Origin: Rugamonas sp. A1-17
Lineage (GTDB): Bacteria > Pseudomonadota > Gammaproteobacteria > Burkholderiales > Burkholderiaceae_D
DNA: 64,000 bases
Reading direction: 5' to 3'
Assembly: GCA_025548565.1 (NCBI GenBank)
Contig: JAJLPB010000003.1
Coordinates: 496,001-560,000, forward strand
Shown here: piece after piece, positions 47,371-57,529 of the stretch
How positions within the stretch are numbered: the stretch's first letter is position 1
Layout of the letters: the number at the start of each line of letters is the position of its first letter
Position numbers and translations under genes: made by a program
Notes under the pieces: model-generated
Told to the model about the DNA's origin: nothing
What the model saw: the letters and a program-made list of their open reading frames with translations, nothing else
Database searches by the model: none

Positions 47371-47646
47371 ATGACTCGTTCATTGAAAAAAGGGCCGTTC
47401 TGTGACGCCCACCTGGTGAAAAAAGTCGAAGCCGCGCAAGCTGCCAAAGACAAGAAGCCAATCAAAACCTGGTCCCGTCGTTCGACCATCATGCCTGACT
47501 TCATCGGCCTGACGATCGCCGTCCACAATGGCAAGCTGCACGTGCCAGTGTACGTTTCCGAGAACATGGTTGGTCACAAGCTCGGTGAATTCGCGCTGAC
47601 CCGCACGTTCAAGGGCCATGCCGCTGACAAGAAGGCGAAGAAATAA
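47371..47646 (+). CDS. rpsS: 30S ribosomal protein S19
   Basis: The 91-residue protein begins [20 protein letters not shown] and includes [20 protein letters not shown]. It binds with S13 in the 30S head. The stop overlaps the rplV start by one base (TAATG). Confidence 0.98.
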   Translation: MTRSLKKGPFCDAHLVKKVEAAQAAKDKKPIKTWSRRSTIMPDFIGLTIAVHNGKLHVPVYVSENMVGHKLGEFALTRTFKGHAADKKAKK

Positions 47647-47975
47647 TGGAAACCAAAGCTATCCTCAAGGGTGTGCGCTTGTCGGATCAAAAAGGTCGCC
47701 TCGTGGCTGACCAGATCCGCGGCAAGAAAGTTGACGCTGCACTCAACATTCTGCAATTCAGCCCAAAAAAGGGCGCGACCATCATCAAGAAAGTGCTGGA
47801 GTCGGCTATCGCCAACGCCGAGCACAATGATGGCGCGGACATCGACGAACTGTTCGTGAAAACGATCTACGTCGAAAAGGGTCCGATCCTCAAGCGCTTC
47901 ACTGCACGCGCTAAGGGCCGGGGCGATCGCATTTCGAAACAATCGTGTCACATTTATGTGACCGTCGGCAACTAA
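47646..47975 (+). CDS. rplV: 50S ribosomal protein L22
   Basis: This 109-residue protein has [18 protein letters not shown] and the beta-hairpin region [19 protein letters not shown] that lines the exit tunnel and is a site of macrolide-resistance changes. No unusual residue is evident. Confidence 0.98.
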   Translation: METKAILKGVRLSDQKGRLVADQIRGKKVDAALNILQFSPKKGATIIKKVLESAIANAEHNDGADIDELFVKTIYVEKGPILKRFTARAKGRGDRISKQSCHIYVTVGN

Positions 47976-47985
47976 GGAGCCAAAG

Positions 47986-48789
47986 ATGGGTCAAAAAATT
48001 CATCCAACCGGCTTCCGTCTGTCGGTTACCCGTAACTGGGCGTCGCGTTGGTACGCAGGCAACAGCAACTTCGCTGCCATGCTCAACGAAGACTTGAAAG
48101 CACGCGCTTACCTGAAAACCAAGCTGAAGAACGCTTCGGTTGGCCGCATCGTCATCGAGCGTCCTGCCAAGAACGCGCGCTTCACGATCTACAGCTCGCG
48201 TCCGGGCGTGGTCATCGGTAAAAAAGGCGAAGACATCGAAGTACTGAAGTCGGCGCTGACCAAGATCATGGGCGTGCCTGTCCACGTGAACATCGAAGAA
48301 ATCCGCAAGCCGGAAATCGACTCGCAGCTGATCGCCGATTCGATCGCCCAGCAGCTGGAAAAGCGCATCATGTTCCGCCGCGCGATGAAGCGTGCGATGC
48401 AAAACGCCATGCGTCTGGGTGCCCTGGGCATCAAGATCATGTCGTCGGGTCGTCTGAACGGTATCGAAATCGCTCGTAAAGAGTGGTATCGCGAAGGCCG
48501 TGTGCCACTGCACACCCTGCGCGCCGATATCGACTACGGCACCAGCGAAGCTTCGACCACCTACGGCATCATCGGTGTCAAGGTGTGGGTTTACAAGGGT
48601 GACCGCGCGCCGAACGGCGACGCACCAGTCATCGATACCCCACCGGACGAGAAGAAGCCACGTGGCCCACGTCGTGACGACGGCAAACCAGCTGGCCGTC
48701 CGCGCCCAGCCGGCGCCGGCGCCAAGCCAGCCGCTCCAGGCGCTCGTGTACGCACTGCCGCCAAGCCGGCCGAGAAAGCAGGAGAATAA
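47986..48789 (+). CDS. rpsC: 30S ribosomal protein S3
   Basis: The 267-residue protein has the start [18 protein letters not shown], a KH RNA-binding domain ([20 protein letters not shown]) and the C-terminal S3 domain. About 35 extra residues rich in Pro, Ala, Arg and Lys extend beyond the 233-residue E. coli length, as commonly seen in betaproteobacteria. S3 helps form the mRNA entry helicase. Confidence 0.98.
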   Translation: MGQKIHPTGFRLSVTRNWASRWYAGNSNFAAMLNEDLKARAYLKTKLKNASVGRIVIERPAKNARFTIYSSRPGVVIGKKGEDIEVLKSALTKIMGVPVHVNIEEIRKPEIDSQLIADSIAQQLEKRIMFRRAMKRAMQNAMRLGALGIKIMSSGRLNGIEIARKEWYREGRVPLHTLRADIDYGTSEASTTYGIIGVKVWVYKGDRAPNGDAPVIDTPPDEKKPRGPRRDDGKPAGRPRPAGAGAKPAAPGARVRTAAKPAEKAGE

Positions 48790-48791
48790 TC

Positions 48792-49211
48792 ATGCTGCAA
48801 CCAGCACGCAGAAAGTATCGTAAAGAGCAGAAAGGCCGTAACACCGGCATTTCGCACACCGCCGGCACTTCGGTGTCGTTCGGCGAGTTCGGTCTGAAGG
48901 CCGTTGCCCGTGGTCGTATCACGGCACGCCAGATCGAGGCAGCACGTCGCGCCATGACCCGTCACATCAAACGTGGCGGCCGTATCTGGATTCGCGTGTT
49001 CCCGGACAAACCGATCTCGAACAAGCCTGCCGAAGTCCGTATGGGTAACGGTAAAGGTAATCCGGAGTACTACGTCGCTGAAATCCGTCCGGGCAAAGTC
49101 CTGTACGAAATGGATGGCGTCGCAGAAGAACTGGCGCGCGAAGCATTCCGCCTGGCCGCTGCCAAACTGCCACTGGCGACCACCTTCGTGGTCCGTCAAG
49201 TTGGTCAATAA
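48792..49211 (+). CDS. rplP: 50S ribosomal protein L16
   Basis: This 139-residue protein begins [17 protein letters not shown] and contains [20 protein letters not shown] and [17 protein letters not shown]. It organises the A-site tRNA elbow region of the 50S subunit. Confidence 0.98.
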   Translation: MLQPARRKYRKEQKGRNTGISHTAGTSVSFGEFGLKAVARGRITARQIEAARRAMTRHIKRGGRIWIRVFPDKPISNKPAEVRMGNGKGNPEYYVAEIRPGKVLYEMDGVAEELAREAFRLAAAKLPLATTFVVRQVGQ

Positions 49212-49223
49212 CAGGAGTGAAAT

Positions 49224-49415
49224 ATGAAAGCATCTGAACTCCGCGGCAAAGACCAGGCAGCTCTGCAAAAAGAGCTGAATGACCTGTTGAAGGCGCAGTT
49301 CGGCCTGCGTATGCAAACCGCTACGCAGCAGCTGAGCAACACTTCGCAGCTCAAGAAGGTACGTCGCGATATCGCACGTGTAAAAACGGTAATGAACACG
49401 AAGGAAGCCAAATGA
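49224..49415 (+). CDS. rpmC: 50S ribosomal protein L29
   Basis: The 63-residue helical protein starts [20 protein letters not shown] and has the C-terminal [16 protein letters not shown] motif of L29. It overlaps rpsQ by four bases (ATGA). Confidence 0.97.
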   Translation: MKASELRGKDQAALQKELNDLLKAQFGLRMQTATQQLSNTSQLKKVRRDIARVKTVMNTKEAK

Positions 49416-49681
49416 CCGAACCAGTAAAGTCGCTCAAGCGCACCCTGATCGGTAAAGTGGTGTCCGACAAGATGGACAAGACCGTTACCGTTCTGATCGA
49501 ACGTCACGTCAAGCATCCTTTGTACGGCAAGATCATCGTCCGCTCGAACAAGTATCACGCGCACGACGAGACCAACCAGGTGAAAGCCGGTGACACGGTG
49601 GAAATCGTGGAAGGTCGTCCGATCTCCAAAACGAAGGCATGGACCGTGACGCGCGTGGTGCAAGCCGCGCAAATCGTTTAA
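49412..49681 (+). CDS. rpsQ: 30S ribosomal protein S17
   Basis: This 89-residue OB-fold protein includes [20 protein letters not shown] and [18 protein letters not shown]. It is the last gene before a terminator-like hairpin and a 263-base gap, so the S10-operon remainder appears to end here. Confidence 0.98.
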   Translation: MTEPVKSLKRTLIGKVVSDKMDKTVTVLIERHVKHPLYGKIIVRSNKYHAHDETNQVKAGDTVEIVEGRPISKTKAWTVTRVVQAAQIV

Positions 49682-49689
49682 TTGATTTG

Positions 49690-49721
49690 TCGCCTCCGGT
49701 CTTCGGGCCGGGGGCGATTTT
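49690..49721 (+). terminator. Terminator-like hairpin after rpsQ
   Basis: TCGCC-T-CCGG (49690-49699) pairs with CCGG-G-GGCGA (49708-49717) with one mismatch, followed by TTTTC. A second hairpin, AAGCCCGC/GCGGGCTT (49736-49769), lies just downstream. Together they separate the rplC-rpsQ and rplN-rpmJ groups; the rest of the gap up to 49944 contains no gene and no clear promoter consensus. Confidence 0.6.
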
Positions 49722-49944
49722 CAATTAGTTCTTGCAAGCCCGCGAGTTGTATGTAATACTTGCGGGCTTCGTTCATGTAACGCCGCAAAGTGTCTGGCCA
49801 CAGACGCAGAACCGTGCGGTCAGTAGCAGTACGAAGGTCAAGCACCCAAACAGTGCGCTCTGCTTGAGCGTTCTGGCGGGACCAAGACTGACCGCGGGTC
49901 CGCATTGTGTGGATTCTTCGGCTTAAGTTGGGAAAGAGAATACT

Positions 49945-50313
49945 ATGATTCAAACTGAAAGCCGGCTCGAAGTGGCTGACAATACCGGTGCCAAAGAAGT
50001 AATGTGCATCAAGGTATTGGGCGGCTCCAAGCGCCGTTATGCTGGCATCGGCGACGTGATCAAGGTAACCGTTAAGGTTGCTGCGCCACGTGGTCGTGTC
50101 AAAAAAGGTGAAATTTATAACGCCGTGGTAGTGCGCACCGCTAAAGGTGTTCGCCGCCAAGACGGTTCCCTGGTGAAGTTCGACGGCAATGCCGCCGTTC
50201 TGTTGAACGCCAAGCTGGAACCGATCGGTACCCGTATTTTTGGACCAGTGACGCGCGAGCTGCGCACTGAAAAGTTCATGAAGATCGTGTCCCTGGCACC
50301 GGAAGTCCTGTAA
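49945..50313 (+). CDS. rplN: 50S ribosomal protein L14
   Basis: The 122-residue protein begins [20 protein letters not shown] and has [20 protein letters not shown] and NAAVLLN, all standard L14 sequence. It contacts L19 and the 30S subunit at bridge B8. A 263-base gap with hairpins precedes it, so the spc group probably has its own promoter, not identified here. Confidence 0.98.
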   Translation: MIQTESRLEVADNTGAKEVMCIKVLGGSKRRYAGIGDVIKVTVKVAAPRGRVKKGEIYNAVVVRTAKGVRRQDGSLVKFDGNAAVLLNAKLEPIGTRIFGPVTRELRTEKFMKIVSLAPEVL

Positions 50314-50322
50314 GGAGTCGTA

Positions 50323-50637
50323 ATGGATAAGATTCGTAAAAACGACGAAGTCATCGTTCTGACCGGGAAAGACAAGGGCAAGCGTGGCGTCGTTCAGCAG
50401 CGTATCGATGCTGAGCATGTCGTGGTTGAAGGCGTCAACGTCGCTAAAAAAGCGACCAAGCCTAACCCAATGACTGGCGTACAAGGTGGTATCGTCGATA
50501 AGACTATGCCGATTCACGTGTCCAACGTTGCATTGTTCAATGCGGCGACTGGCAAGGCAGACCGTGTCGGTTTCAAAGAAGTGGATGGCAAAAAAGTCCG
50601 CGTCTTCAAATCGTCCGGCGAAGTAGTGAAGGCTTAA
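50323..50637 (+). CDS. rplX: 50S ribosomal protein L24
   Basis: This 104-residue KOW-domain protein has [20 protein letters not shown] near the N-terminus, as in L24, an early 50S assembly factor. It follows rplN by nine bases with AAGGAG in front. Confidence 0.97.
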   Translation: MDKIRKNDEVIVLTGKDKGKRGVVQQRIDAEHVVVEGVNVAKKATKPNPMTGVQGGIVDKTMPIHVSNVALFNAATGKADRVGFKEVDGKKVRVFKSSGEVVKA

Positions 50638-50643
50638 GAAATC

Positions 50644-51183
50644 ATGGCACGTCTCCAAGAATTCTATAAAGAAAAAGTCGTCGCTGACCTGACCGCGAAA
50701 TTCGGTTACAAGTCGGTGATGGAAGTTCCACGTCTGACCAAGATCACCCTGAACATGGGTGTTGGTGAGGCTATCGCGGACAAGAAAGTCCTCGAACACG
50801 CTGTGGGCGACCTGACCAAGATCGCTGGCCAGAAGCCAGTGACCACCAAGTCGCGCAAAGCAATCGCGGGTTTCAAGATCCGTGAAGGCTACCCGATCGG
50901 TACCATGGTGACCCTGCGCGGCGCTCGCATGTACGAGTTCCTGGATCGCTTCATCACCGTGGCCCTGCCACGCGTGCGCGATTTCCGTGGCGTCAATGGC
51001 CGCTCGTTCGATGGCCGTGGCAACTACAACATCGGCGTGAAAGAGCAGATCATCTTCCCGGAAATCGAGTACGACAAGATCGATGCGCTGCGTGGTATGA
51101 ACATTTCGATCACCACCACCGCCAAGACCGACGACGAAGCGAAAGCTCTGCTCGCCGCCTTTAAATTCCCGTTCAGGAACTAA
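50644..51183 (+). CDS. rplE: 50S ribosomal protein L5
   Basis: The 179-residue protein has [36 protein letters not shown] and [20 protein letters not shown], the conserved L5 core that binds 5S rRNA and P-site tRNA. Confidence 0.98.
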   Translation: MARLQEFYKEKVVADLTAKFGYKSVMEVPRLTKITLNMGVGEAIADKKVLEHAVGDLTKIAGQKPVTTKSRKAIAGFKIREGYPIGTMVTLRGARMYEFLDRFITVALPRVRDFRGVNGRSFDGRGNYNIGVKEQIIFPEIEYDKIDALRGMNISITTTAKTDDEAKALLAAFKFPFRN

Positions 51184-51190
51184 GAAGATC

Positions 51191-51496
51191 ATGGCAAAAC
51201 TCGCACTGATTAACCGTGAGCAGAAACGCGTCGACCTGGCAAACAAATTTGCCGCCAAGCGCGCTTCGCTGAAGGCCATCATCGACGACCAGTCGAAGTC
51301 GGAAGAAGAACGTTACGAAGCGCGCCTGAAGCTGCAAGCGCTGCCACGTAACTCGGCACCGACCCGCCAGCGTAACCGCTGCGCCGTCACCGGTCGTCCA
51401 CGCGGCACCTTCCGTAAATTCGGTCTGGGCCGTATCAAGCTCCGTGAATTCGCCATGCGTGGTGAGATCCCGGGTATGACTAAAGCAAGCTGGTAA
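51191..51496 (+). CDS. rpsN: 30S ribosomal protein S14
   Basis: This 101-residue protein is the long form without the CxxC zinc motif, with [20 protein letters not shown] and the C-terminus GMTKASW. The zinc-independent form does not require Zur-linked replacement. Confidence 0.98.
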   Translation: MAKLALINREQKRVDLANKFAAKRASLKAIIDDQSKSEEERYEARLKLQALPRNSAPTRQRNRCAVTGRPRGTFRKFGLGRIKLREFAMRGEIPGMTKASW

Positions 51497-51510
51497 TAGG
51501 AGAATATGCA

Positions 51511-51906
51511 ATGAGTATGAGCGATCCTATCGCCGATATGCTGACCCGCATTCGTAACGCCCAGGGCGTGCAAAAGACGACCGTGGCCATGCCATCGTCG
51601 AAAGTTAAAATTGCGATTGCCAACGTCCTCAAGGACGAGGGTTACATTGAAGATTTCGCCGTAGCCGAAGCTGGTGGCAAAGCGGAACTGAAAATCGGTT
51701 TGAAGTATTATGTTGGCCGTCCCGTCATTGAGCGCCTTGAGCGCGTGTCCCGTCCGGGCCTGCGCGTCTACAAGGGCAAAGACGAGATCCCTACTGTGAT
51801 GAATGGCTTGGGTGTGGCGATCGTGTCGACTCCGCAAGGCGTCATGACTGACCGCAAAGCACGCGCTACCGGTGTCGGCGGCGAAGTTATTTGCTACGTC
51901 GCATAA
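51511..51906 (+). CDS. rpsH: 30S ribosomal protein S8
   Basis: The 131-residue protein begins [20 protein letters not shown] and ends [11 protein letters not shown]. In E. coli S8 is the translational repressor of the spc operon by binding the rplE start region; whether that site is kept here was not resolved. Confidence 0.98.
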   Translation: MSMSDPIADMLTRIRNAQGVQKTTVAMPSSKVKIAIANVLKDEGYIEDFAVAEAGGKAELKIGLKYYVGRPVIERLERVSRPGLRVYKGKDEIPTVMNGLGVAIVSTPQGVMTDRKARATGVGGEVICYVA

Positions 51907-51916
51907 GGAGTTAGAC

Positions 51917-52450
51917 ATGTCTCGTGTAGCTAAAATGCCAATCGCTGTGCCAGCTGGCGCCGAAGTCGCCATCTCCGCGGCAGCGATCACCGTCAAGGGC
52001 CCTCTGGGCGTCCTGACCCAGGCCCTGAACGGCCAGGTCACGGTGGAAAACAATGCAGGAACCCTGAGCTTCGTCGCCGCTAATGACAGCCGCGAAGCCA
52101 ATGCCATGTCCGGTACGCTGCGCGCACTGGTCAACAACATGGTCACTGGCGTGACCAAGGGTTTCGAGAAAAAGCTGAACCTGGTCGGTGTGGGTTACAA
52201 GGCGCAAGCGCAAGGCGACAAGCTGAATCTGTCGCTGGGCTTCTCGCACCCTGTCGTGCACTCGATGCCAGCCGGCGTCACCTGCGCCACCGCGACGCCA
52301 ACGGAGATCATCATCAAAGGGATCGACCGTCAGCAAGTGGGCCAAGTGGCTGCTGAAGTTCGCGCTTACCGCTCCCCTGAGCCTTACAAGGGCAAGGGCG
52401 TCCGTTATTCGGACGAAGTGGTTAAGATTAAAGAAACCAAGAAGAAGTAA
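51917..52450 (+). CDS. rplF: 50S ribosomal protein L6
   Basis: This 177-residue protein starts [20 protein letters not shown] after AAGGAG; an earlier in-frame ATG lies inside rpsH and is not used. It has the L6 repeat and [17 protein letters not shown], near the sarcin-ricin loop. Confidence 0.98.
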   Translation: MSRVAKMPIAVPAGAEVAISAAAITVKGPLGVLTQALNGQVTVENNAGTLSFVAANDSREANAMSGTLRALVNNMVTGVTKGFEKKLNLVGVGYKAQAQGDKLNLSLGFSHPVVHSMPAGVTCATATPTEIIIKGIDRQQVGQVAAEVRAYRSPEPYKGKGVRYSDEVVKIKETKKK

Positions 52451-52463
52451 CTAGGGGCTGACG

Positions 52464-52826
52464 ATGGACAAGAAAGAATCACGTCTGCGCCGCGGACGCC
52501 AAACCCGGATCAAGATCGCGCAACAGAAGGTGAACCGCCTGTCGGTACACCGCACCAATCTGCATATCTACGCGAACCTGATCTCGCCGGATGCCAAAGT
52601 ACTGGTATCGGCCTCCACGGCAGAAGTCGAAGTGCGCAACGAACTGGCTGGCAAATCGGGCAAGGGCGGCAACGCTGCTGCTGCCGCGATCGTCGGCAAG
52701 CGCGTCGCAGAGAAAGCACTGAAAGCAGGGATTACCGAAGTCGCGTTCGACCGCTCCGGTTTCCGTTACCACGGCCGTGTGAAGGCGCTGGCAGAAGCCG
52801 CGCGCGAAGCCGGTCTGAAGTTCTAA
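52464..52826 (+). CDS. rplR: 50S ribosomal protein L18
   Basis: The 120-residue protein has the basic N-terminus [16 protein letters not shown] and the C-terminal [20 protein letters not shown] that binds 5S rRNA with L5 and L25. Confidence 0.98.
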   Translation: MDKKESRLRRGRQTRIKIAQQKVNRLSVHRTNLHIYANLISPDAKVLVSASTAEVEVRNELAGKSGKGGNAAAAAIVGKRVAEKALKAGITEVAFDRSGFRYHGRVKALAEAAREAGLKF

Positions 52827-52835
52827 GGAACGATC

Positions 52836-53354
52836 ATGGCAAAAATGCAAGCAAAAATGGCAAGCGACAAGCCGGATGACGGCATGCGCGAAAAAATGAT
52901 CGCGATCAACCGCGTGACCAAAGTGGTCAAGGGTGGTCGTATCATGGGTTTCGCCGCGCTGACCGTGGTTGGTGACGGCGATGGCCGCATCGGCATGGGC
53001 AAGGGCAAGTCGAAGGAAGTCCCAGTGGGTGTGCAGAAGGCAATGGAAGAAGCCCGCCGCAACCTGATCAAGGTCTCCCTGAAGAACGGCACCCTGCAGC
53101 ACACCGTTACCGGCCGCCACGGCGCATCGAAAGTGATGATGTCGCCTGCGAAACCAGGTACCGGCGTCATCGCTGGCGGCGCAATGCGCGCAATCTTCGA
53201 AGTAATGGGCGTGACCGACGTCGTGGCGAAATCCACCGGCTCGAGCAACCCTTACAACCTGGTGCGCGCCACGCTGGATGGTCTGGCAAAAATGAGTACT
53301 CCTGCTGAAATTGCTGCGAAACGCGGCAAGTCGGTAGAAGAGATCCTGGGCTAA
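52836..53354 (+). CDS. rpsE: 30S ribosomal protein S5
   Basis: This 172-residue protein contains [20 protein letters not shown] and [19 protein letters not shown] of the S5 RNA-binding domain, and an ATGAGAMRAI-type segment ([13 protein letters not shown]). It contributes to decoding accuracy; the spectinomycin loop looks wild type in form. Confidence 0.98.
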   Translation: MAKMQAKMASDKPDDGMREKMIAINRVTKVVKGGRIMGFAALTVVGDGDGRIGMGKGKSKEVPVGVQKAMEEARRNLIKVSLKNGTLQHTVTGRHGASKVMMSPAKPGTGVIAGGAMRAIFEVMGVTDVVAKSTGSSNPYNLVRATLDGLAKMSTPAEIAAKRGKSVEEILG

Positions 53355-53364
53355 GGTGAACGAC

Positions 53365-53547
53365 ATGACAACTAAAACCGTCAAAGTACAATTGGTCAAG
53401 GGCTTGATCGGCACGCGCGAAGATCACCGTGCCACCGTCCGCGGTCTGGGCCTGCGTCGCGTCAACTCGGTCTCCGAGCTGCAAGACACCCCATCCGTGC
53501 GCGGCATGATCAACAAAGTCTCGTACCTCGTTAAAGTAGTTGCGTAA
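53365..53547 (+). CDS. rpmD: 50S ribosomal protein L30
   Basis: The 60-residue protein ([20 protein letters not shown], ending YLVKVVA) matches L30. ATG at 53365 is preferred over an in-frame GTG nine bases earlier because AAGGTG sits at a usable distance before it and other L30 proteins begin here. Confidence 0.95.
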   Translation: MTTKTVKVQLVKGLIGTREDHRATVRGLGLRRVNSVSELQDTPSVRGMINKVSYLVKVVA

Positions 53548-53574
53548 GCCCCCGGGCTTACACACGGAGAAATC

Positions 53575-54006
53575 ATGGAACTGAATACCATACAACCAGC
53601 CGATGGCGCCAAGCACTACAAGCGTCGCGTCGGCCGCGGTATCGGCTCCGGTCTGGGTAAAACCTCGGGCCGTGGTCACAAGGGTCAAAAATCGCGTTCG
53701 GGCGGCTTCCACAAAGTCGGTTTCGAAGGCGGTCAGATGCCTCTGCAACGCCGTCTGCCTAAGCGCGGTTTCAAGTCGCTCAACGCCACCTTCAAAGCTG
53801 AAGTGCGCCTGTCCGACCTGAACAACCTGGCCGTTGGCGACGTCGACATCCTGGTGCTGAAGCAAGCTGGCGTACTGAGCGTGCTGGCACGCGACGTGCG
53901 CGTCATTCTGTCCGGCGAGATCACCAAAGCGGTGAACCTCAAAGGCCTGAAAGTGACCGCTGGCGCGAAAGCCGCCATCGAAGCAGCCGGCGGCTCGGTA
54001 GCCTGA
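53575..54006 (+). CDS. rplO: 50S ribosomal protein L15
   Basis: This 143-residue protein has the Gly-rich N-terminal tail [20 protein letters not shown] and [17 protein letters not shown], typical of L15. It is a late-assembly 50S protein and usually precedes secY, as here. Confidence 0.98.
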   Translation: MELNTIQPADGAKHYKRRVGRGIGSGLGKTSGRGHKGQKSRSGGFHKVGFEGGQMPLQRRLPKRGFKSLNATFKAEVRLSDLNNLAVGDVDILVLKQAGVLSVLARDVRVILSGEITKAVNLKGLKVTAGAKAAIEAAGGSVA

Positions 54007-54038
54007 GTTGACCGCTAACAGCTTGATCGGAGCGAAAA

Positions 54039-55373
54039 TTGGCGACTAATCCACAATTGGCTAAAAGTGCAGCAGCTGGTTTCCCCTGGGGCCGGCTCTG
54101 GTTCTTGCTTGGCGCATTGGTGGTTTATCGTATCGGCGCTCACATCCCGGTCCCCGGGATCGATCCGGTACAATTGGCCGCGCTGTTCAAGTCGCAAGAG
54201 GGTGGCATCCTGGGCATGTTGAACATGTTCAGCGGTGGCGCTCTCGCGCGCTTCACAGTCTTTGCGCTGGGTATCACGCCTTACATCTCGGCCTCGATCA
54301 TCATGCAACTGGTGTCGATCGTCTCGCCGCAGATGGAAGCGCTCAAAAAAGAAGGCGAAGCAGGCCGTCGCAAGATCACCCAGTACACCCGGTATTTCAC
54401 GGTGATACTGGCGTCGTTCCAGGCGTTCGGCATCGCAGTCGCACTGGAGTCGCAAGCAGGTCTGGTGCTGGATCCAGGCTTTGCATTCCGTTTCGTGACG
54501 GTCGTTACGCTGTTGACCGGAACCATGTTCGTGATGTGGTTGGGCGAGCAGATTACCGAGCGCGGTCTCGGTAACGGCATCTCGATCATCATCTTCGCGG
54601 GTATCGCCGCCGGCCTGCCGGGCGCGCTGGGAGGCCTGGCCTCGTCGGTGAGCAACGGTTCGATCGGTGCCCTGTCCGCGATCATCATCATGATCCTGGT
54701 TGTGGCGGTGACGTTCTTCGTAGTCTTTGTCGAACGTGGCCAACGCAAGATTCTGGTGAACTACGCGAAACGCCAGGTGGGTAACAAGATTTACGGTGGA
54801 CAAACGTCGCACCTGCCATTGAAGTTGAATATGGCCGGCGTGATCCCACCGATCTTCGCTTCGTCGATTATCTTGTTCCCGGCAACGATCGTGGGCTGGT
54901 TCACGACGGGCGCCGATACGGCCAACCCGGCGGTCCGGTTCCTGAAAGATTTGGCTGCATCGATGGGGCCAGGCGAGCCCATCCACGCACTGTTGTACGC
55001 CATTGCGATCGTGTTTTTCTGTTTCTTCTATACAGCGCTGGTCTTCAACAGCAAGGAAACAGCGGATAACTTGAAGAAGAGCGGGGCCTTTGTGCCAGGG
55101 ATCCGTCCCGGTGAGCAGACTGCCCGTTACATCGACAAGATCCTGACACGTTTGACACTGGCTGGCGCCATCTACATCACTTTGGTGTGTTTGTTGCCGG
55201 AATTCATGCAAGCCGAGTGGAAAGTACCGTTCTATTTCGGCGGCACTTCTCTGTTGATTATTGTGGTTGTTACCATGGATTTCATGGCGCAAGTGCAAAA
55301 CTACGTGATGTCGCAGCAATATGAATCGCTGCTGCGCAAAGCAAACTTCAAGGGCGGAATTCCGACGCGATAA
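54039..55373 (+). CDS. secY: Protein translocase subunit SecY
   Basis: The 444-residue protein has ten predicted membrane helices, the plug-region [12 protein letters not shown], and the C-terminal cytoplasmic [31 protein letters not shown]-type loop near residues 340-370. With SecE and SecG it forms the Sec channel. Translation starts at TTG (54039) with CGGAG seven bases upstream; no ATG lies near a suitable site. It is 32 bases after rplO. Confidence 0.97.
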   Translation: MATNPQLAKSAAAGFPWGRLWFLLGALVVYRIGAHIPVPGIDPVQLAALFKSQEGGILGMLNMFSGGALARFTVFALGITPYISASIIMQLVSIVSPQMEALKKEGEAGRRKITQYTRYFTVILASFQAFGIAVALESQAGLVLDPGFAFRFVTVVTLLTGTMFVMWLGEQITERGLGNGISIIIFAGIAAGLPGALGGLASSVSNGSIGALSAIIIMILVVAVTFFVVFVERGQRKILVNYAKRQVGNKIYGGQTSHLPLKLNMAGVIPPIFASSIILFPATIVGWFTTGADTANPAVRFLKDLAASMGPGEPIHALLYAIAIVFFCFFYTALVFNSKETADNLKKSGAFVPGIRPGEQTARYIDKILTRLTLAGAIYITLVCLLPEFMQAEWKVPFYFGGTSLLIIVVVTMDFMAQVQNYVMSQQYESLLRKANFKGGIPTR

Positions 55374-55394
55374 GCGCGGTTTCAAACATACCGA

Positions 55395-55613
55395 ATGGCA
55401 AAAGACGACGTCATACAGATGCAGGGCGAGATTCTTGAGAATCTCCCGAATGCAACATTTCGAGTAAAGCTGGAAAACGGACACGTGGTGCTCGGGCATA
55501 TTTCGGGTAAAATGCGGATGAACTATATCCGCATTCTTCCTGGCGACAAGGTGACGGTAGAGCTGACACCTTACGACCTGAGCCGCGCACGTATCGTGTT
55601 CCGGACCAAGTAA
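55395..55613 (+). CDS. infA: Translation initiation factor IF-1
   Basis: This 72-residue OB-fold protein has [20 protein letters not shown] and [17 protein letters not shown], all standard IF-1 sequence. It binds the A site during initiation. No convincing ribosome binding site precedes the ATG (the spacer from secY is 21 bases, AT-rich), so coupling to secY translation is likely. Confidence 0.96.
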   Translation: MAKDDVIQMQGEILENLPNATFRVKLENGHVVLGHISGKMRMNYIRILPGDKVTVELTPYDLSRARIVFRTK

Positions 55614-55645
55614 CTTAAATAATCGAACCAAGAAGAGAGTGCAAA

Positions 55646-55759
55646 ATGAAAGTTAACGCCTCAGTCAAGCGGATCTGCCGCAACTGCAAGATCATCAAGC
55701 GCAAGGGCGTTGTTCGCGTAATCTGCGTCGAACCACGTCACAAGCAGCGTCAAGGTTAA
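55646..55759 (+). CDS. rpmJ: 50S ribosomal protein L36
   Basis: Direct translation gives a 37-residue basic protein with [19 protein letters not shown] and C-terminal RHKQRQG. The Cys11, Cys14, Cys27 and His32 pattern is the zinc-binding form of L36. It lies between infA and rpsM and is too short for most gene finders, but the order and motif make it certain. Confidence 0.97.
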   Translation: MKVNASVKRICRNCKIIKRKGVVRVICVEPRHKQRQG

Positions 55760-55786
55760 TAACCGTTATTTATCGAGGAATAACGA

Positions 55787-56152
55787 ATGGCACGTATTGC
55801 AGGGGTTAATATCCCAAATCATCAGCACACCGTTATCGGCCTGACGGCCATCTACGGTGTAGGCCGTCCACGCGCAAAGTTCATCTGCGCCGCGACGGGT
55901 ATTGCGACCGATAAAAAGGTCAAAGATCTGGACGACAGCGAACTGGAAAAACTGCGCGATGAAGTAGCTAAATTCATCGTCGAAGGCGATCTGCGTCGTG
56001 AGCTGTCCATGAACATCAAGCGTTTGATGGATCTGGGTTGCTACCGCGGTATGCGTCACCGTAAGGGCCTGCCGGTCCGCGGCCAGCGCACCCGCACCAA
56101 TGCGCGTACCCGCAAGGGCCCGCGCAAAGCCGCTCAATCGCTCAAGAAATAA
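55787..56152 (+). CDS. rpsM: 30S ribosomal protein S13
   Basis: The 121-residue protein has [20 protein letters not shown] and the C-terminal [20 protein letters not shown], the usual S13 ends. It contacts S19 and the P-site tRNA in the 30S head. Confidence 0.98.
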   Translation: MARIAGVNIPNHQHTVIGLTAIYGVGRPRAKFICAATGIATDKKVKDLDDSELEKLRDEVAKFIVEGDLRRELSMNIKRLMDLGCYRGMRHRKGLPVRGQRTRTNARTRKGPRKAAQSLKK

Positions 56153-56166
56153 TCTAGGGAAATCAC

Positions 56167-56571
56167 ATGGCTAAGCAACAAAGCAGCGCAGCAGCAGCGC
56201 GCGTCCGCAAGAAGGTCAAGAAGAACGTTGCCGAAGGTATCGCACACGTTCACGCTTCCTTCAACAACACCATCATTACCATCACCGACCGTCAGGGCAA
56301 CGCTCTGTCGTGGGCGACCTCCGGTGGTGCTGGCTTCAAGGGTTCGCGTAAATCGACCCCGTTCGCAGCGCAGGTTGCGGCCGAAGCAGCTGGTAAAGTC
56401 GCAGTGGAATGCGGCGTGAAGAACCTGGAAGTGCGTATCAAGGGCCCTGGTCCTGGTCGTGAATCCGCAGTGCGCGCACTGAACAACCTGGGCATCAAGA
56501 TCACCGAGATCCAGGACGTTACCCCAGTTCCGCACAACGGCTGCCGTCCTCCAAAACGTCGTCGTATCTAA
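56167..56571 (+). CDS. rpsK: 30S ribosomal protein S11
   Basis: This 134-residue protein includes [20 protein letters not shown] and ends [18 protein letters not shown]; the Asn-Gly in HNGC is the usual isoaspartate site. It lines the mRNA exit cleft. Confidence 0.98.
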   Translation: MAKQQSSAAAARVRKKVKKNVAEGIAHVHASFNNTIITITDRQGNALSWATSGGAGFKGSRKSTPFAAQVAAEAAGKVAVECGVKNLEVRIKGPGPGRESAVRALNNLGIKITEIQDVTPVPHNGCRPPKRRRI

Positions 56572-56794
56572 GAGTCCGGTCGGCGGCGAAGCTCGCTTCG
56601 CCTCCTTCCGACTTGCAGAAATCGCTGGAGCAGGAGACCGGAAACGGTTATACTGCCCGGCTGTTGTCGCCTGTCGAACGCAGTTCGGCGGGTTATTCGC
56701 ATTTTAGCCACCGTCTGGCCCACCCTGAGGATCAGACTAGCGCCTAACCATTTCACGATGGCTGGGGCGTTATTATTTAAAAAAAGGAAGCATC
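56572..56794 (+). promoter_or_regulatory. Structured 223-base spacer/leader before rpsD
   Basis: The gap contains several predicted hairpins. GGCGAAGC/GCTTCGCC at 56585-56602 has an outer GTCGG/CCGAC pair. CGCC-CGAAC/GTTCG-GCGG lies near 56670-56692, a GTCTG/CAGAC pair near 56713-56738, and a CGCC-ACCAT/ATGG-GGCG stem near 56741-56770, just before the A-rich GTG start region. A TATACT at 56649-56654 could be a -10 but has no good -35. The arrangement suggests RNA-level control of rpsD. Confidence 0.4.
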
Positions 56795-57418
56795 GTGGCA
56801 CGTTATATCGGACCTAAAGCAAAACTCTCCCGCCGTGAAGGTACTGACCTGTTCCTGAAGAGCGCACGCCGCTCGCTGGACAGCAAGTGCAAACTGGACG
56901 TCAAACCAGGCCAGCACGGCGTCAAGTCGGGTGCCCGCACCTCGGACTACGGCAACCAACTGCGCGAAAAGCAAAAAGTCAAGCGTATGTACGGCGTTCT
57001 GGAACGTCAGTTCCGTCGCTACTTCGCAGAAGCCGACCGCCGCAAAGGCAACACCGGCGAAACCCTGCTGAAGCTGCTGGAAACCCGCCTGGACAACGTT
57101 GCATACCGCATGGGCTTCGGCTCGACCCGCGCTGAAGCGCGTCAGCTGGTATCGCACAAAGCCTTCACCGTGAACGGCCAGGTTGTGAACATCGCTTCGT
57201 ACGCTGTCAAAGTCGGCGACGTCATCGCCGTGCGCGAAAAGTCGAAGAAGCAAGTGCGTATCCTGGAAGCGCTGTCGCTGGCTGAACAAGTTGGCATGCC
57301 AGCTTGGGTGTCGGTCGATGCCAAGAAAATGGAAGGCACCTTCAAGTCCCTGCCAGAGCGCAACGAGATCGCCAACGACGTCAACGAATCGCTGATCGTC
57401 GAACTGTACTCGCGTTAA
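56795..57418 (+). CDS. rpsD: 30S ribosomal protein S4
   Basis: The 207-residue protein has [20 protein letters not shown] and the S4 RNA-binding domain ([20 protein letters not shown]). S4 starts 30S body assembly and autoregulates the alpha operon in E. coli. The start codon is GTG at 56795 with GGAAG upstream; a structured 223-base spacer precedes it. Confidence 0.97.
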   Translation: MARYIGPKAKLSRREGTDLFLKSARRSLDSKCKLDVKPGQHGVKSGARTSDYGNQLREKQKVKRMYGVLERQFRRYFAEADRRKGNTGETLLKLLETRLDNVAYRMGFGSTRAEARQLVSHKAFTVNGQVVNIASYAVKVGDVIAVREKSKKQVRILEALSLAEQVGMPAWVSVDAKKMEGTFKSLPERNEIANDVNESLIVELYSR

Positions 57419-57444
57419 TCTGTAGTCTAAGTAGCACCAAAACC

Positions 57445-57470
57445 CGCCCGCTGTGACCAGCGGGCGTTTT
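57445..57470 (+). terminator. Hairpin with T run between rpsD and rpoA
   Basis: CGCCCGCTG (57445-57453) pairs perfectly with CAGCGGGCG (57458-57466) around TGAC and is followed by TTTT. It has terminator form but a short T run, so partial attenuation before rpoA is the likely role. Confidence 0.6.
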
Positions 57471-57529
57471 CACTAATGCCATCAGCCTTATCGGCCTAAC
57501 GCGCCGAGGGTATTGAAAAGGACATTTAC

